From: Pseudomonas sp. TCU-HL1
GTDB taxonomy: Bacteria > Pseudomonadota > Gammaproteobacteria > Pseudomonadales > Pseudomonadaceae
Length of the DNA: 64,000 bases
NCBI RefSeq assembly: GCF_001708505.1
Contig: NZ_CP015992.1
Coordinates: forward strand, 5,890,001-5,954,000
Reading direction: 5' to 3'
This document shows, piece after piece, positions 41,400-50,839 of the stretch. Under the pieces are notes generated by a model. That model had not been told where the DNA came from. It was given only the letters and a program-made list of their open reading frames with translations, and made no database searches. Made by a program: the position numbers and the translations under genes. Numbering within the stretch: the first letter of the stretch is position 1; each line of letters starts with the position of its first letter.

Positions 41400-42287
41400 T
41401 CAGTGACGTGTTTCCGACGGCACGGCGCTGCCGCCACCGGCGAACAGCTGGGCGATGTCCGCCGCGTCGAAGCTGTAGCGCTGGTTGCAGAACTGGCAGT
41501 CGATCACGACGGTGCCGCTGCTTTCCTGCAGCAGGGCTTCGGCGTCGTCCTTGCCCAGGCTCACCAGTGCGTTGGCCGAACGCTGGCGCGAACAGCTGCA
41601 GCGGAAATGGATGATCTGCGGGTCGAACAGGCGGACCGCTTCTTCATGGTAGAGGCGGTGCAGCACGGTTTCGTTGTCCAGGCCCAGCAACTCTTCAGTC
41701 GTCAGGGTATCGGCCAGGGTAGTCAGGTGCTGCCAGTTGGCGTCACGGGCCTCGGGGTCCTTCAGACGGTCGGCCGGCAGGGCCTGGAGCAGCAGGCCAC
41801 GGGCATTGCGACCATCGGCGTTGAGCCAGAACCGGGTGGGCAACTGCTGGGAGTTGTCGAAGTAGCCGGAGAGGCACTCGGCCAGGGTGGCGCCTTCGAG
41901 GGCGACGATGCCTTGGTAGCGCTGCCCCTGTTTCGGGTCCACGGTCAGCGTCAGCGAGCCTTCGGGCATCAGGTCGCGAAGCCCGGCGTCGGGCGTGACC
42001 TGGCTGGCGTGGTAACGGGCGATGCCGCGCACTTCGCGATCACTGGAGCACTCCACCATCAGCAGCGGAACCGCGCCGGACGAGCGCGCCTGCAGTACCA
42101 GCAGGCCATCAAACTTGAGGGTGCCGACCAGCAGGGAAGCGGCGGCAAGCATTTCACCGAGCAGTTGGGCGACCGGTTCCGGGTACGGGTGCTTGGCCAG
42201 GACGTGGGCGTAGCTCTCGCCGAGGGAAACCAGTTCGCCGCGCACGTCGGTGTCGTCGAACAGAAAACGTTGGGTGAAATCGGACAT
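41400..42287 (-). CDS. hslO: Redox-regulated chaperone Hsp33
   Basis: A 295-residue cytosolic holdase activated by oxidation. The zinc-binding cysteines of the redox switch are present as RCSCSRQR and CQFCNQRY, 32 residues apart. N-terminal features are FLFDDTDVRGELVSL and HPYPEPVAQLLGEMLAAASLL. The start at 42287 follows family alignment (MSDFTQRFLFDD); the frame is open 19 codons further. It is next to hslR on the same strand, the usual hslR-hslO pairing of heat-shock genes. Confidence 0.95.
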   Translation of the reverse strand: MSDFTQRFLFDDTDVRGELVSLGESYAHVLAKHPYPEPVAQLLGEMLAAASLLVGTLKFDGLLVLQARSSGAVPLLMVECSSDREVRGIARYHASQVTPDAGLRDLMPEGSLTLTVDPKQGQRYQGIVALEGATLAECLSGYFDNSQQLPTRFWLNADGRNARGLLLQALPADRLKDPEARDANWQHLTTLADTLTTEELLGLDNETVLHRLYHEEAVRLFDPQIIHFRCSCSRQRSANALVSLGKDDAEALLQESSGTVVIDCQFCNQRYSFDAADIAQLFAGGGSAVPSETRH

Positions 42288-42407
42288 GCCGGACTCGCTG
42301 CATTTGGGCCAATTTGGCCGAAAGGCTGGCGATTTTATGCGCAAATTCGTCGGCTGACCAAGCGCCGGTTGTCTATCGCCGGCGCGGGTGTTTTCTATCG
42401 ACGCGAT

Positions 42408-42812
42408 TTAGTCATGGGCGCCGCGCAAAGAATGAATCTGCCGACGCTGCTTCTTGGTCGGTCGGCCATCGGTCTGGATGCCCAGCGCACCGGCCTTGCG
42501 CATGGCGGCGGCCTCTTCGCGCCGGGCCAGGCTTTCGCTCGTTTCCTCGTACAGCGTCTGAGCCTCGGGGGCCCCGCGACGCACGGCCGACAAGGCCCGC
42601 ACCACGACCGTGCGCTCGTCGAAGCCGGCACGGATCACGTACTCATCGCCGACCCTCGGCTCCTTGGAAGGTTTGCAGCGCTCGCCGTGGTGGTGGACCT
42701 TGCCGCCCTCGATGGCTTCCTTGGCCAGGGCACGGGTCTTGTAGAAGCGCGCGGCCCAGAGCCACTTGTCGAGACGCACCTTGTCGTCGTCTTTGCTGTC
42801 TTTCTCTCGCAT
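42408..42812 (-). CDS. hslR: Heat-shock protein 15, S4-domain ribosome-associated protein
   Basis: A 134-residue RNA-binding protein. The S4 motif is VRLDKWLWAARFYKTRALAKEAIEGGKVHHHGERCKPS at residues 12-49, and a basic tail (GRPTKKQRRQIHSLRG) follows. HslR binds free 50S subunits carrying a nascent chain and helps recycle them. Start at 42812 (MREKDSKDDDK) has a moderate GGAAACGAG site; an ATG at 42842 is possible. It is divergent from rimB with a short shared promoter region. Confidence 0.92.
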   Translation of the reverse strand: MREKDSKDDDKVRLDKWLWAARFYKTRALAKEAIEGGKVHHHGERCKPSKEPRVGDEYVIRAGFDERTVVVRALSAVRRGAPEAQTLYEETSESLARREEAAAMRKAGALGIQTDGRPTKKQRRQIHSLRGAHD

Positions 42813-42931
42813 GACTCGTTTCCATTGCCCGGGATGCCTCATTTGCCAGCCCGGTCTAAGCTCAGCCAGGGTCCAGGTGCAGTTGTCACATGGGCCCACT
42901 AGAATGCGCCAACTTTACCGGAAAGCCTGCA

Positions 42932-43396
42932 TTGAAGACTTTCGACCATCTCTCCGTGATCGGACTCCGTGAGTGGATCGCCCTGCCGGAACTTGGCATG
43001 GTCGGCCTGCGCGCGAAGATCGATACCGGCGCCAGCACCTCCACCCTGCATGCCAGCGACATCGTGCCCTTCCAGAAGCACGGCGAGCGCTGGGTCAGGT
43101 TCACCGCGCACCTTGGCACCCTGGTGCAGCGGCGTCACCGTTGTGAGGCGCAGGTGGTTTCGGTAAAGACGATAAGAAGCTCCAACGGCCAGGCACAGAC
43201 CCGCTATGTCATCCGCACCCTGCTCGCGCTGGGTGACCGGGCCTGGCCCATCGAGTTCACCCTGGCCTGCCGCAAGACCATGCGCTATCGCGTGCTACTG
43301 GGCTCCAAGGCCCTGGTGCAGGCGCAGCTGGTGGTCAATCCGGCCCTCACCTACGTTCAGGAAAAACCGACTCTCTCCCTTCCGGGTGCCCAATGA
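42932..43396 (+). CDS. rimB: Retropepsin-like aspartic protease RimB
   Basis: A 154-residue protein of the YkoH/RimB family of aspartic endopeptidases. The catalytic motif is KIDTGASTSTLHASD near residues 28-42. In Pseudomonas RimB trims or regulates the poly-glutamate tails that RimK adds to ribosomal protein S6. I favour TTG at 42932 (MKTFDHLSVIGLREW) because GGAAAG lies about 8 bases upstream and family members start there; ATG at 42890 gives 168 residues but has no ribosome site. It overlaps rimK by ATGA, confirming the functional pair. Confidence 0.87.
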   Translation: MKTFDHLSVIGLREWIALPELGMVGLRAKIDTGASTSTLHASDIVPFQKHGERWVRFTAHLGTLVQRRHRCEAQVVSVKTIRSSNGQAQTRYVIRTLLALGDRAWPIEFTLACRKTMRYRVLLGSKALVQAQLVVNPALTYVQEKPTLSLPGAQ

Positions 43397-44298
43397 AAAT
43401 CGCCGTGTTATCGCGCAATCCGCGCCTGTATTCGACTCGCCGCCTGGTAGAAGCCGGCCAGCAGCGTGGTCATGAGATGGTGGTGATCGACACCCTGCGC
43501 GCCTATATGAACATCGCCAGCCACAAGCCGCAGATCCACTATCGCGGCCAGCCGCTGGAAGGCTTCGATGCCGTGATCCCGCGCATCGGAGCTTCGGTCA
43601 CTTTCTATGGCTGCGCCGTACTGCGCCAGTTCGAAATGATGGGGGTATTCCCGCTCAACGAGTCCGTGGCCATCAGCCGCTCGCGGGACAAGCTGCGCTC
43701 GTTGCAGCTGCTCTCGCGCAAGGGAATCGGCCTGCCGGTGACGGGCTTCGCACACTCCCCGGACGACATTCCCGACCTGATCCGCATGGTCAACGGCGCC
43801 CCGCTGGTGATCAAGGTGCTGGAAGGCACACAGGGCATAGGCGTGGTGCTCTGCGAGACGGAGAAAGCCGCCGAATCGGTGATCGAGGCCTTCATGGGCC
43901 TGAAACAGAACATCATGGTGCAGGAGTACATTCGCGAGGCGGGTGGCGCCGACATCCGCTGCTTCGTGGTGGGCGACAAGGTGATCGCCTCGATGAAGCG
44001 CCAGGCCAAGCCTGGCGAGTTCCGTTCCAACCTGCATCGCGGCGGCAGCGCCAGCCTGATCAAGATCACCCCGGAAGAACGCATGACCGCCATCCGCGCC
44101 GCCAAGGTCATGGGCCTGTCGGTCGCGGGGGTGGACATCCTGCGTTCCAATCATGGGCCACTGGTGATGGAGGTGAATTCCTCCCCCGGTCTGGAAGGCA
44201 TCGAGACCACCACCGGCAAGGACGTGGCCGAGATCATCATCGAACACCTGGAAAAGTACGCCTGCCCCAACTCCACCCGCACCAAAGGCAAGGGGTGA
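43393..44298 (+). CDS. rimK: Ribosomal protein S6 glutamate ligase RimK
   Basis: A 301-residue ATP-grasp enzyme that adds glutamates to the C-terminus of S6. N-terminal MKIAVLSRNPRLYSTRRLVEA is diagnostic. The ATP-grasp core shows LVIKVLEGTQGIGVVL (ATP-binding Lys), MVQEYIREAGGADIRCFVVG and VMEVNSSPGLEGIE with Mg2+ ligands. It is coupled to rimB. In pseudomonads RimK activity alters the proteome and motility and is tied to c-di-GMP signalling; a large c-di-GMP enzyme is encoded next to it, in the convergent orientation. Confidence 0.96.
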   Translation: MKIAVLSRNPRLYSTRRLVEAGQQRGHEMVVIDTLRAYMNIASHKPQIHYRGQPLEGFDAVIPRIGASVTFYGCAVLRQFEMMGVFPLNESVAISRSRDKLRSLQLLSRKGIGLPVTGFAHSPDDIPDLIRMVNGAPLVIKVLEGTQGIGVVLCETEKAAESVIEAFMGLKQNIMVQEYIREAGGADIRCFVVGDKVIASMKRQAKPGEFRSNLHRGGSASLIKITPEERMTAIRAAKVMGLSVAGVDILRSNHGPLVMEVNSSPGLEGIETTTGKDVAEIIIEHLEKYACPNSTRTKGKG

Positions 44299-44389
44299 GC
44301 CGGGCCGGGGATGAACCTGGGCAGCGGAGCAACGACAGGGATGTCTGCTGCGGGTTTGAGCTTTAGCATGCGCTGTTCCAGCTCTCCTC

Positions 44390-44429
44390 TGTGGGAGCGA
44401 ATTCATTCGCGAATGAATTCGCTCCCACA
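44390..44429. repeat. REPIN-like element, copy 3 (perfect palindrome)
   Basis: TGTGGGAGCGAATTCATTCG is followed directly by its exact complement, a 20-bp perfect inverted repeat with no loop. It sits between convergent rimK and the GGDEF-EAL gene, 16 bases past the latter, where it could also act as a mRNA-end stabiliser. Confidence 0.92.
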
Positions 44430-44445
44430 GAAAAGCAGCGCCGCC

Positions 44446-47400
44446 CTACAAGCTGCGCTCCACCACCTGCCGCCCCTCCCGCTCACGTATCCAGCGCCGG
44501 AAACTCTCTTCTTCCAGCGGCTGGCTGAAGTGATAGCCCTGCCCCAGCTCGCAACCGCGCTGGCGCAGCATGGACAGCTGCTCTTCGCTTTCGATGCCTT
44601 CGGCGATGCACTCCAGCCCCAGGTTGCGTCCGATAGCCAGGATGGTTTCCACCAGGGCCAGGTCGCTGGCGTCGCTGGCGAGCCCATCGACAAAGCTGCG
44701 GTCGATTTTCAGTCGGTCCAGCGGCAGGCGCTTGAGATAAGCCAGGGATGAGTAGCCGGTACCGAAGTCGTCGATGGCAAAGCGCACGCCCAACGCCTTG
44801 AGCGCCTGCATGGCACTGATGCACTGTTCGACTTCCTCCAGCAGGCTGCCTTCGGTGATTTCCAGCTCCAGGCGCCCGGCCGGTACGCCATGCCGTTGCA
44901 GGGCATTGCTGATGCGTTCGACGAAGCCGGGCTTGCGCAGCTCGCGGGGGCTGACATTGATGGCCAGCACCAGCCAGGGCAACTCGGCCTGCCAGTTCGC
45001 CAGGCAATCGCAGGCACGTTCGAGCATCCAATCGGACAGCTCGAGGATCAACCCGGTCTCTTCCGCCAGCGGAATGAACTGCGACGGCGGTACCTCGCCG
45101 CGTGTGGGATGGCGCCAGCGCATCAGCGCCTCGGCGCCCAGCACTCGGCCATCGGACAGGGCCAGCTGTGGCTGGAACTCGAGGCTCAACTGACCGCGAT
45201 CGATGGCCTGACGCAGCTCGCTTTGCAGTTGCAGGCGCTGATCGATGGCCGCCTGCATTTCCGGGGCGAAGAAATGCAACGCGTTACGTCCTGACTGCTT
45301 GGCCCGATACATGGCGGTATCCGCCTGCTTGAGCACGTCGGCGGCGCCTTGCTCGATGAAAGGATGCAGGGCAATGCCGATGCTGGCGCTGACCACCAAC
45401 TCGTGCTCACCGATGATGTAACTGCCGTGCAGGCTCTGCAGCAGCTTGTCGCCCACCTCGGCGGCCAGCTTGCCGGCTTGCTCCGGGGAATCGGCCAGCG
45501 CCTCCAGCAGCACTACGAACTCGTCGCCACCCAGGCGCGCCAGGGTGTCTTCGTTACGCAGGCAACCGGCCAGACGCGCGGTCACCTCCCTGAGCAGGGC
45601 ATCGCCCACCGGGTGGCCAAGGCTGTCGTTGACGGTCTTGAAGTGGTCCAGATCGATGAACAGCAAAGCGCCGAAACGTTCTTCACGCTGCTCGCGGGCC
45701 ATGGCGTGTTGCAGGCGATCGAGCAACAAACGCCGGTTAGGCAGGCCGGTCAGTTCATCGCTGTAGGCCAACCGCTCGATCTCACGCTGGTAACGCTGGC
45801 GTTCGGAGATGTCGGTGACGCTCAGGCGGATCAATGGCCGGCCTTCGCCGGGCAAGCGCACCAAACGAATCTCGCAGGGGCGTACCCGCCCGCTCACATC
45901 GCGCATCAGCCAGTCAAAGGTGGGCGTATCGCCCTTGAGCGCCGCCCGCGTGTGAGCCTTCGCCAGCTCCCGTGACGGGCGGCCATCGGCCTGCAGGGGC
46001 GGACTGAAACTGGTGGGCATAAGGCCCTGCAACCGCTCGCGGGGCAGGCCGAACAGGCGCGCCGCGTTCTCGTTGGCTTCGACGATGCCGTGCTGTGGGT
46101 CGAACACCAGGATGGCTTCCGGCGCGTGCTCCACCAGAGTGCGATAGCGCGCCTCGGCTTCCCGCCGGGCGCTGATGTCTTCCACCAGTGCCAGGAGCGC
46201 ATAGAGCTGGCCATCGAGATCCCGCACTCCACGCACATTGACCCGTGTATGGACAGTGCCGCCGGAGCCACGCATGAAACGCTTGTCCAGCTCGTAGCCG
46301 TCGCGTACACCCCTGCGCACCTCGTCCAGCAGGGCTTCCTCGGCAGCACGGTCTTCGAGGACGGTCATGCCCATCCAGTCGATACCCCGCAGCTGGTCAC
46401 GGGAGCGGCCAAGGATGCTGCAAAGCTTGTAGTTGACCTCCTCCCAGCGCTGGTCAGGCGTGCACAGGGCCATCCCGATCAGCGGCGCCTCAAAGAACAG
46501 GTGCAGATGCTTGTCGCGCTCGTGCTGCAGGCGTTCCGCGCGCTTCTGGCTGGTCAGGTCGAGCATGGCGCCATAGATACGGATCACCTGGTCGCCATCA
46601 TGCTCGGCCAATCCCTTGATCCTCAGCCAGCGCGGGGTGCCCCGCGCGCTCTGCATGCGCAGCTCCACATCGAAGGGTTCGGCGCTGCGCAGGCATTGCT
46701 CCAGGGTGTCTTCCAGCAGGGCGCGGCTGGCCGGGTCGAAGAAGCTCAGCATCTGGCCAAGGCTGGGGGCGCCGGCACCGGGTTCCATTTCATAGATGCG
46801 GAAGCTTCCCTCGCTCCAGGCCATCTTCAGGGTGGTGATGTCCAGCACCCAGCTGCCGATGTCGGCGATGGCTTCGGTCTGGTTCAGCAGGTGGGTCTGG
46901 CGCAGTAGTTCGTCGCGGCGGGTGTCCAGTTCTTCGGAAAGCATCTCGCGATTGCTGACGTCGTGCTGCAGCGCAACGAAGTGGCTGATGCCCAAGGCGT
47001 CGCGCATGGGCGCCACGGTAATTTCGTTCCAGAACAGGCTGCCATCCTTGCGGTAGTTGCGCAGCACCAGGTGGCACTGTTCGCCGCGCTGCAGTGCATC
47101 CTGCAGGCGCGGAAGCTCGGATTGGTTGCGGTCGTGGTGGAGCAGGAAGCGCCAGTGGTTGCCCAGGGCCTCCTCACGGGAATAGCCGCTCATCTGCTCG
47201 AAGGCGGGGTTGCAGTAGATCAGCGGCTGGTCAGGCCGGCGCGCGTCGACGATGGTCACGCCCAGAGGGCTCGCCTGCAGGGCCAGGTTGGTCAGCGCCA
47301 GCTCTTGCTGCATCGCGTCCCGGCGCCCCAGCGCAAGGCGCAGGTCGCTGAGGCTGCGCCCCACCAGCAGGGCGGACATCATCAGCAACAGCACGCTGAA

Positions 47401-48231
47401 GTAGAGCTCGACGCCCCCTTGCGGATCGGCCGAATGCGCGACGCGATCCAGGTGTCGCAATGTCGGCAGGGCCAGTACGGTCAGCGCCGTGAGGCCAGCA
47501 CCGCAAAGCGCGCCGGGAAAGCCCCATACCAGCGCCAGGCTGAGCATCATCAGGCCGATGGGCGGCAGCGTCAGGATCAACGGAACTACGGTCAACAGCC
47601 AGGGAATGAGCAACGCCAGCGCCAGCAGCAACGGCCAGGGCGGCAGGCGGTGCAGGGTTTCCGGCAGCGCCTCCACCGGCTCGGGCACCCAACCCCGGCT
47701 GCTGAACAGCGGCGTCAGGTAGGTCAGCAACGGCAGGCTCACGGCAAGAGTGGTCAGGCAGGCGCCGGGCCAGACCAGCAGCGCGGAGTTGCCCCAACTG
47801 TCCCGGATCGGGTTGCCGCTCAGCATCAGCGCCGCCTGCTCGCCATAGACCAGCAGGCTGACCGGAAACAGCACACCGTAGAGCATGAAACGCAGCAACT
47901 CGGGAAAGTCCCGAAGGTCGGCATGGCAACCGGCGCGCCGGAGCACCCACCAGCCAAGGGCGACGCTGAGTGTTTCCGGCAGGGCGTAGATCGGCGCCCA
48001 GTGCCAGTCCAGACTCATGAGCGGCACGCTGAGCAGGGCATTGAAGTAGATGGCGGGAAGCACTCGCGCGCCCCACCAGAGACAGAACACCAGACCAAGG
48101 GCGAACGGCAGATACCCGACGGCGAGCCCACTTGACGCCTGGGTCGAAAGGGATACCCAGGTAGCCACATGCAGCAGCGGCAGAGGCAACCACCAGGTCC
48201 ATTGGGGCAGTCGGAAGGGAGCAGCTGGCAT
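44446..48231 (-). CDS. MASE1-PAS4-GGDEF-EAL cyclic-di-GMP turnover protein
   Basis: A 1261-residue inner-membrane protein. Residues about 1-290 form a MASE1-like sensor with eight or so hydrophobic segments. Four PAS domains follow (about 310-430, 445-565, 575-690, 695-810). The GGDEF domain has an intact active site (RLGGDEFVVLLEAL). The EAL domain is also intact: GAEALMRWRHP, AINVSPRELR, LEITEGSL, DDFGTGYSSLAYLKRLPLDRLKID and ECIAEGIES. Both cyclase and phosphodiesterase activity are possible; which dominates cannot be told. GAGG precedes the ATG at 48231. Neighbouring rimK suggests a link to RimK/c-di-GMP control, but this is context only. Confidence 0.92.
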   Translation of the reverse strand: MPAAPFRLPQWTWWLPLPLLHVATWVSLSTQASSGLAVGYLPFALGLVFCLWWGARVLPAIYFNALLSVPLMSLDWHWAPIYALPETLSVALGWWVLRRAGCHADLRDFPELLRFMLYGVLFPVSLLVYGEQAALMLSGNPIRDSWGNSALLVWPGACLTTLAVSLPLLTYLTPLFSSRGWVPEPVEALPETLHRLPPWPLLLALALLIPWLLTVVPLILTLPPIGLMMLSLALVWGFPGALCGAGLTALTVLALPTLRHLDRVAHSADPQGGVELYFSVLLLMMSALLVGRSLSDLRLALGRRDAMQQELALTNLALQASPLGVTIVDARRPDQPLIYCNPAFEQMSGYSREEALGNHWRFLLHHDRNQSELPRLQDALQRGEQCHLVLRNYRKDGSLFWNEITVAPMRDALGISHFVALQHDVSNREMLSEELDTRRDELLRQTHLLNQTEAIADIGSWVLDITTLKMAWSEGSFRIYEMEPGAGAPSLGQMLSFFDPASRALLEDTLEQCLRSAEPFDVELRMQSARGTPRWLRIKGLAEHDGDQVIRIYGAMLDLTSQKRAERLQHERDKHLHLFFEAPLIGMALCTPDQRWEEVNYKLCSILGRSRDQLRGIDWMGMTVLEDRAAEEALLDEVRRGVRDGYELDKRFMRGSGGTVHTRVNVRGVRDLDGQLYALLALVEDISARREAEARYRTLVEHAPEAILVFDPQHGIVEANENAARLFGLPRERLQGLMPTSFSPPLQADGRPSRELAKAHTRAALKGDTPTFDWLMRDVSGRVRPCEIRLVRLPGEGRPLIRLSVTDISERQRYQREIERLAYSDELTGLPNRRLLLDRLQHAMAREQREERFGALLFIDLDHFKTVNDSLGHPVGDALLREVTARLAGCLRNEDTLARLGGDEFVVLLEALADSPEQAGKLAAEVGDKLLQSLHGSYIIGEHELVVSASIGIALHPFIEQGAADVLKQADTAMYRAKQSGRNALHFFAPEMQAAIDQRLQLQSELRQAIDRGQLSLEFQPQLALSDGRVLGAEALMRWRHPTRGEVPPSQFIPLAEETGLILELSDWMLERACDCLANWQAELPWLVLAINVSPRELRKPGFVERISNALQRHGVPAGRLELEITEGSLLEEVEQCISAMQALKALGVRFAIDDFGTGYSSLAYLKRLPLDRLKIDRSFVDGLASDASDLALVETILAIGRNLGLECIAEGIESEEQLSMLRQRGCELGQGYHFSQPLEEESFRRWIREREGRQVVERSL

Positions 48232-48360
48232 ACTGACCTCATGTCGGTGCGCAAGCTGAGGATAGCCCAGCACCGCCCTAGCGTACGCTGAAAACATAGC
48301 CTCCCGGCATCACCGCCGATGGCAGGTATGAATCCAGGACCGAAGGGATTTCAGGGACAA

Positions 48361-48383
48361 AAGCGCCCAACAGCAGGGCGCTT
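48361..48383 (-). terminator. Probable terminator of amgRS
   Basis: AAGCGCCC (48361-48368) and GGGCGCTT (48376-48383) form an 8-bp stem; reading leftward it is followed by TTGTCCC after the stem Ts. It lies about 150 bases after the amgS stop and 130 bases before the GGDEF-EAL start. The rest of the 300-base gap shows no other feature. Confidence 0.55.
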
Positions 48384-48531
48384 ACGGTATCCCGTTCCGT
48401 ACGAAAAGGAGCCGAGCAAAGGTCAGGCTAGGAAGAAATCGGCGAAGACGCGGAGTTAACGACTGTTAATGAGCAGTCTGAGCCGATTTCTGACAACGCA
48501 TGGCCGAAGCGAAGGCCCTTTTCGTAGGAAC

Positions 48532-49845
48532 CTACACCGCGTCGCGGGGGAGCATGAGCCCCAACGGCAGGCAGACGCGCGCTTCCAGCCCACCACCCGA
48601 GCGGTTGCGCAGCTCGACGCTACCACCATGCTGGGCGGCGATGCGCTTGACGATGGCGAGGCCCAGACCGGTGCCCTTGCCGCCACGGGCACGATCACCG
48701 CGGATGAAGGGGTTGAAGATGTCCTGCAGCTCCGAGGGGTCGATGCCGGCGCCACGGTCAAGCACACTCAGGACCACGTAGGGCGCCGCATTATCGCCGG
48801 CCAGGAAAGCCGCCACTTCGACGCCGTTTCCGCCATATCGCAACGCGTTCTCGATCAGGTTCACCAGGAGGCGTTTGATGGACACCCGGCGCAGCGGGAA
48901 TGGCGGCAGGGGTTCCAGGCACAGGCGCACCTGCTCGTCCTGCTGGTTGTAGGGCGCCACGACTTCCTGCACCAGTTCGCCGAGGTCCAGTTCTTCCACC
49001 CGCTCGTCACGGCCGTCGCGAATGAAGGCGAGGAACTGGTCGAGGATGGCATCCATGTCCTCGATATCACGGACCATATCGTCGGTCAGCTCGGAGTCGT
49101 TGCTCATCAGTTCCAGGGACAGGCGCAGGCGCGTCAGCGGGGTGCGCAGGTCATGGGAGACGCCCGCCAGCATCAACTCACGTTCGCGGGCACCACGCTC
49201 GACGTCTTCGGCCATCTGGTTGAAGGCGCGGTACACCTCAGCCATCTCGCTCGGGGTGTCGCTTACCGGCAGCCGCACGCTGCGCCCCTGGCCGACCTGA
49301 CGGGCCGCGAAAACCAGGCGTTTGAGCGGCGCGTTGAGCTGGCGCACGAAGATCCAGGCAGCAGCGGTGGAGAGCAGGCCGATGCCGAGGAACCAGCCGA
49401 GCACGCTCCAGATGCGCTGGCCGCGCAGGGGGTGTGGATAAAGCGGGATGCGCACCCAGTCCGGGCCCAGCTCCGGCGCATGGACCCAGAGTGCCGGCGG
49501 GCTCTGCGCACGCAGGCGCACCTCGGTGCCGGGCCCGAGTTCGGCCTGCATCTGGCGCTCGAAAATCTCACTGTAGGGCCAATGCTGCTCGCTGGCCGGC
49601 ACGGCATCGCGCGTGACCCGCTTGAGGCCGGCGGCCTTGGCCAGGTCATGGCGCTCTTCTTCGCTCGCGGCCCAATAGGCGCGCAGGGTCAGCGCCGCAC
49701 CATGGCTGTACTGGCGATCCACCAGCACGTCCTCGTTCATCATCAGGTAAACGAGGGTCAGCGCCTTGGAGAACAGCACGACGATGAGCACCAGCCAGAG
49801 GGTGCGCGAGAAGAAGCTCTGCGGGAACCAGTAGGGGGTACGCAT
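48532..49845 (-). CDS. amgS: Sensor histidine kinase AmgS (EnvZ-type)
   Basis: A 437-residue inner-membrane kinase. TM1 lies in the first 30 residues (FFSRTLWLVLIVVLFSKALTLVYLMM) and TM2 around 160-180, enclosing a periplasmic loop. A HAMP domain follows, then HisKA with the phospho-His in LAGVSHDLRTPLTRLRLSLELM, the N-box ENALRYGG, DRGAGIDPSEL and GKGTGLGLAIVKRIA. In P. aeruginosa this EnvZ-like kinase responds to aminoglycoside-induced envelope stress. I start at 49845 (MRTPYWFPQSFF), the family start; an in-frame ATG at 49902 overlaps amgR. Confidence 0.9.
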   Translation of the reverse strand: MRTPYWFPQSFFSRTLWLVLIVVLFSKALTLVYLMMNEDVLVDRQYSHGAALTLRAYWAASEEERHDLAKAAGLKRVTRDAVPASEQHWPYSEIFERQMQAELGPGTEVRLRAQSPPALWVHAPELGPDWVRIPLYPHPLRGQRIWSVLGWFLGIGLLSTAAAWIFVRQLNAPLKRLVFAARQVGQGRSVRLPVSDTPSEMAEVYRAFNQMAEDVERGARERELMLAGVSHDLRTPLTRLRLSLELMSNDSELTDDMVRDIEDMDAILDQFLAFIRDGRDERVEELDLGELVQEVVAPYNQQDEQVRLCLEPLPPFPLRRVSIKRLLVNLIENALRYGGNGVEVAAFLAGDNAAPYVVLSVLDRGAGIDPSELQDIFNPFIRGDRARGGKGTGLGLAIVKRIAAQHGGSVELRNRSGGGLEARVCLPLGLMLPRDAV

Positions 49846-49888
49846 CACCGCCCTGGGTTGCCCGGCGGCGGGCACTCCCGCCGCACGT

Positions 49889-50620
49889 TCACTTGTTGCC
49901 ATCGGGTACGAACACGTAGCCGACGCCCCAGACGGTCTGGATATAGCGTGGCTTGGATGGGTCGGGCTCGATCAGCCGGCGCAGGCGGGAAATCTGCACG
50001 TCGATGGAACGTTCCAGGGCGTCCCACTCGCGGCCACGGGCCAGGTTCATCAGTTTGTCGCGGGTCAGCGGCTCGCGCGCGTGTTGAACCAGCGCCTTGA
50101 GCACGGCGAACTCACCCGTGGTGAGCATCTGCACGTCGTCGCCTTTCTTCAGCTCGCGGGTAGCCAGGGACAGCTCGTACTCGCCGAAGCTGACGCTCTC
50201 GTCCTCGCTGGCCGGGGCACCCGGCACCTGGGGTGTCTGACGGCGCAGCACGGCCTTGATCCGCGCCAGCAGCTCGCGAGGGTTGAAGGGTTTGGCCAGG
50301 TAGTCGTCAGCGCCCAGCTCCAGCCCCTGGATGCGGCTGGTCTCATCGCCCTTGGCGGTGAGCATGATGATCGGCACCTGATTGTTGGAGGCGCGCAGGC
50401 GGCGGCAGGCGGACAAACCGTCTTCGCCGGGCAGCATCAGGTCCAGCACCACCAGGCTGAACAGTTCGCGAGCCAGCAGGCGGTCCATCTGCTCGACGTT
50501 TTCCACTGCACGCACGCGGTAGCCCTGCTCGTCGAGGAAACGCTCAAGAAGGCGCCGCAGACGGGCGTCGTCGTCGACTATGAGGATCTTTTCGCCTTCA
50601 GCGGTCGGGTTGCTGCTCAT
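49889..50620 (-). CDS. amgR: Response regulator AmgR (OmpR-type)
   Basis: A 243-residue regulator: receiver domain with phosphoacceptor Asp60 (LVVLDLMLPGEDG), then a C-terminal winged helix of the OmpR class (ELKKGDDVQMLTTGEFAVLKALVQHAREPLTRDKLMNL, DVQISRLRRLIEPDPSKPRYIQTVWGVGYVFV). It is very like OmpR. It is transcribed first, with amgS downstream; the spacing is short or overlapping depending on the amgS start. In P. aeruginosa AmgR controls membrane-stress proteases and intrinsic aminoglycoside tolerance. Confidence 0.93.
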   Translation of the reverse strand: MSSNPTAEGEKILIVDDDARLRRLLERFLDEQGYRVRAVENVEQMDRLLARELFSLVVLDLMLPGEDGLSACRRLRASNNQVPIIMLTAKGDETSRIQGLELGADDYLAKPFNPRELLARIKAVLRRQTPQVPGAPASEDESVSFGEYELSLATRELKKGDDVQMLTTGEFAVLKALVQHAREPLTRDKLMNLARGREWDALERSIDVQISRLRRLIEPDPSKPRYIQTVWGVGYVFVPDGNK

Positions 50621-50839
50621 GTTTTCTCCTGTTTACAAGCCGCGCATTATCGCCTGCTACCGACGCGCGGCGGCTTGCCCATTGTTAGCAGATTTTTCCC
50701 CGAACGGTTCCCTACCCTTTGAAACTCGGTGTTTATAATGCGGCGCCTTTCATCACCGGCGAGCCCTGGCTCGCCGGTCTGTTATTCCGCGGTAGCCGCC
50801 GTGGCACGGCCCCGGCTGCCGCCCATGCAGGTGTTTTCA

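Noticed and set aside
49845..49902. A longer AmgS starting at 49902
   Set aside because: The extra 19 residues are not hydrophobic or family-like; MRTPYWFPQSFF at 49845 is the usual start, although the overlap with amgR leaves some doubt.
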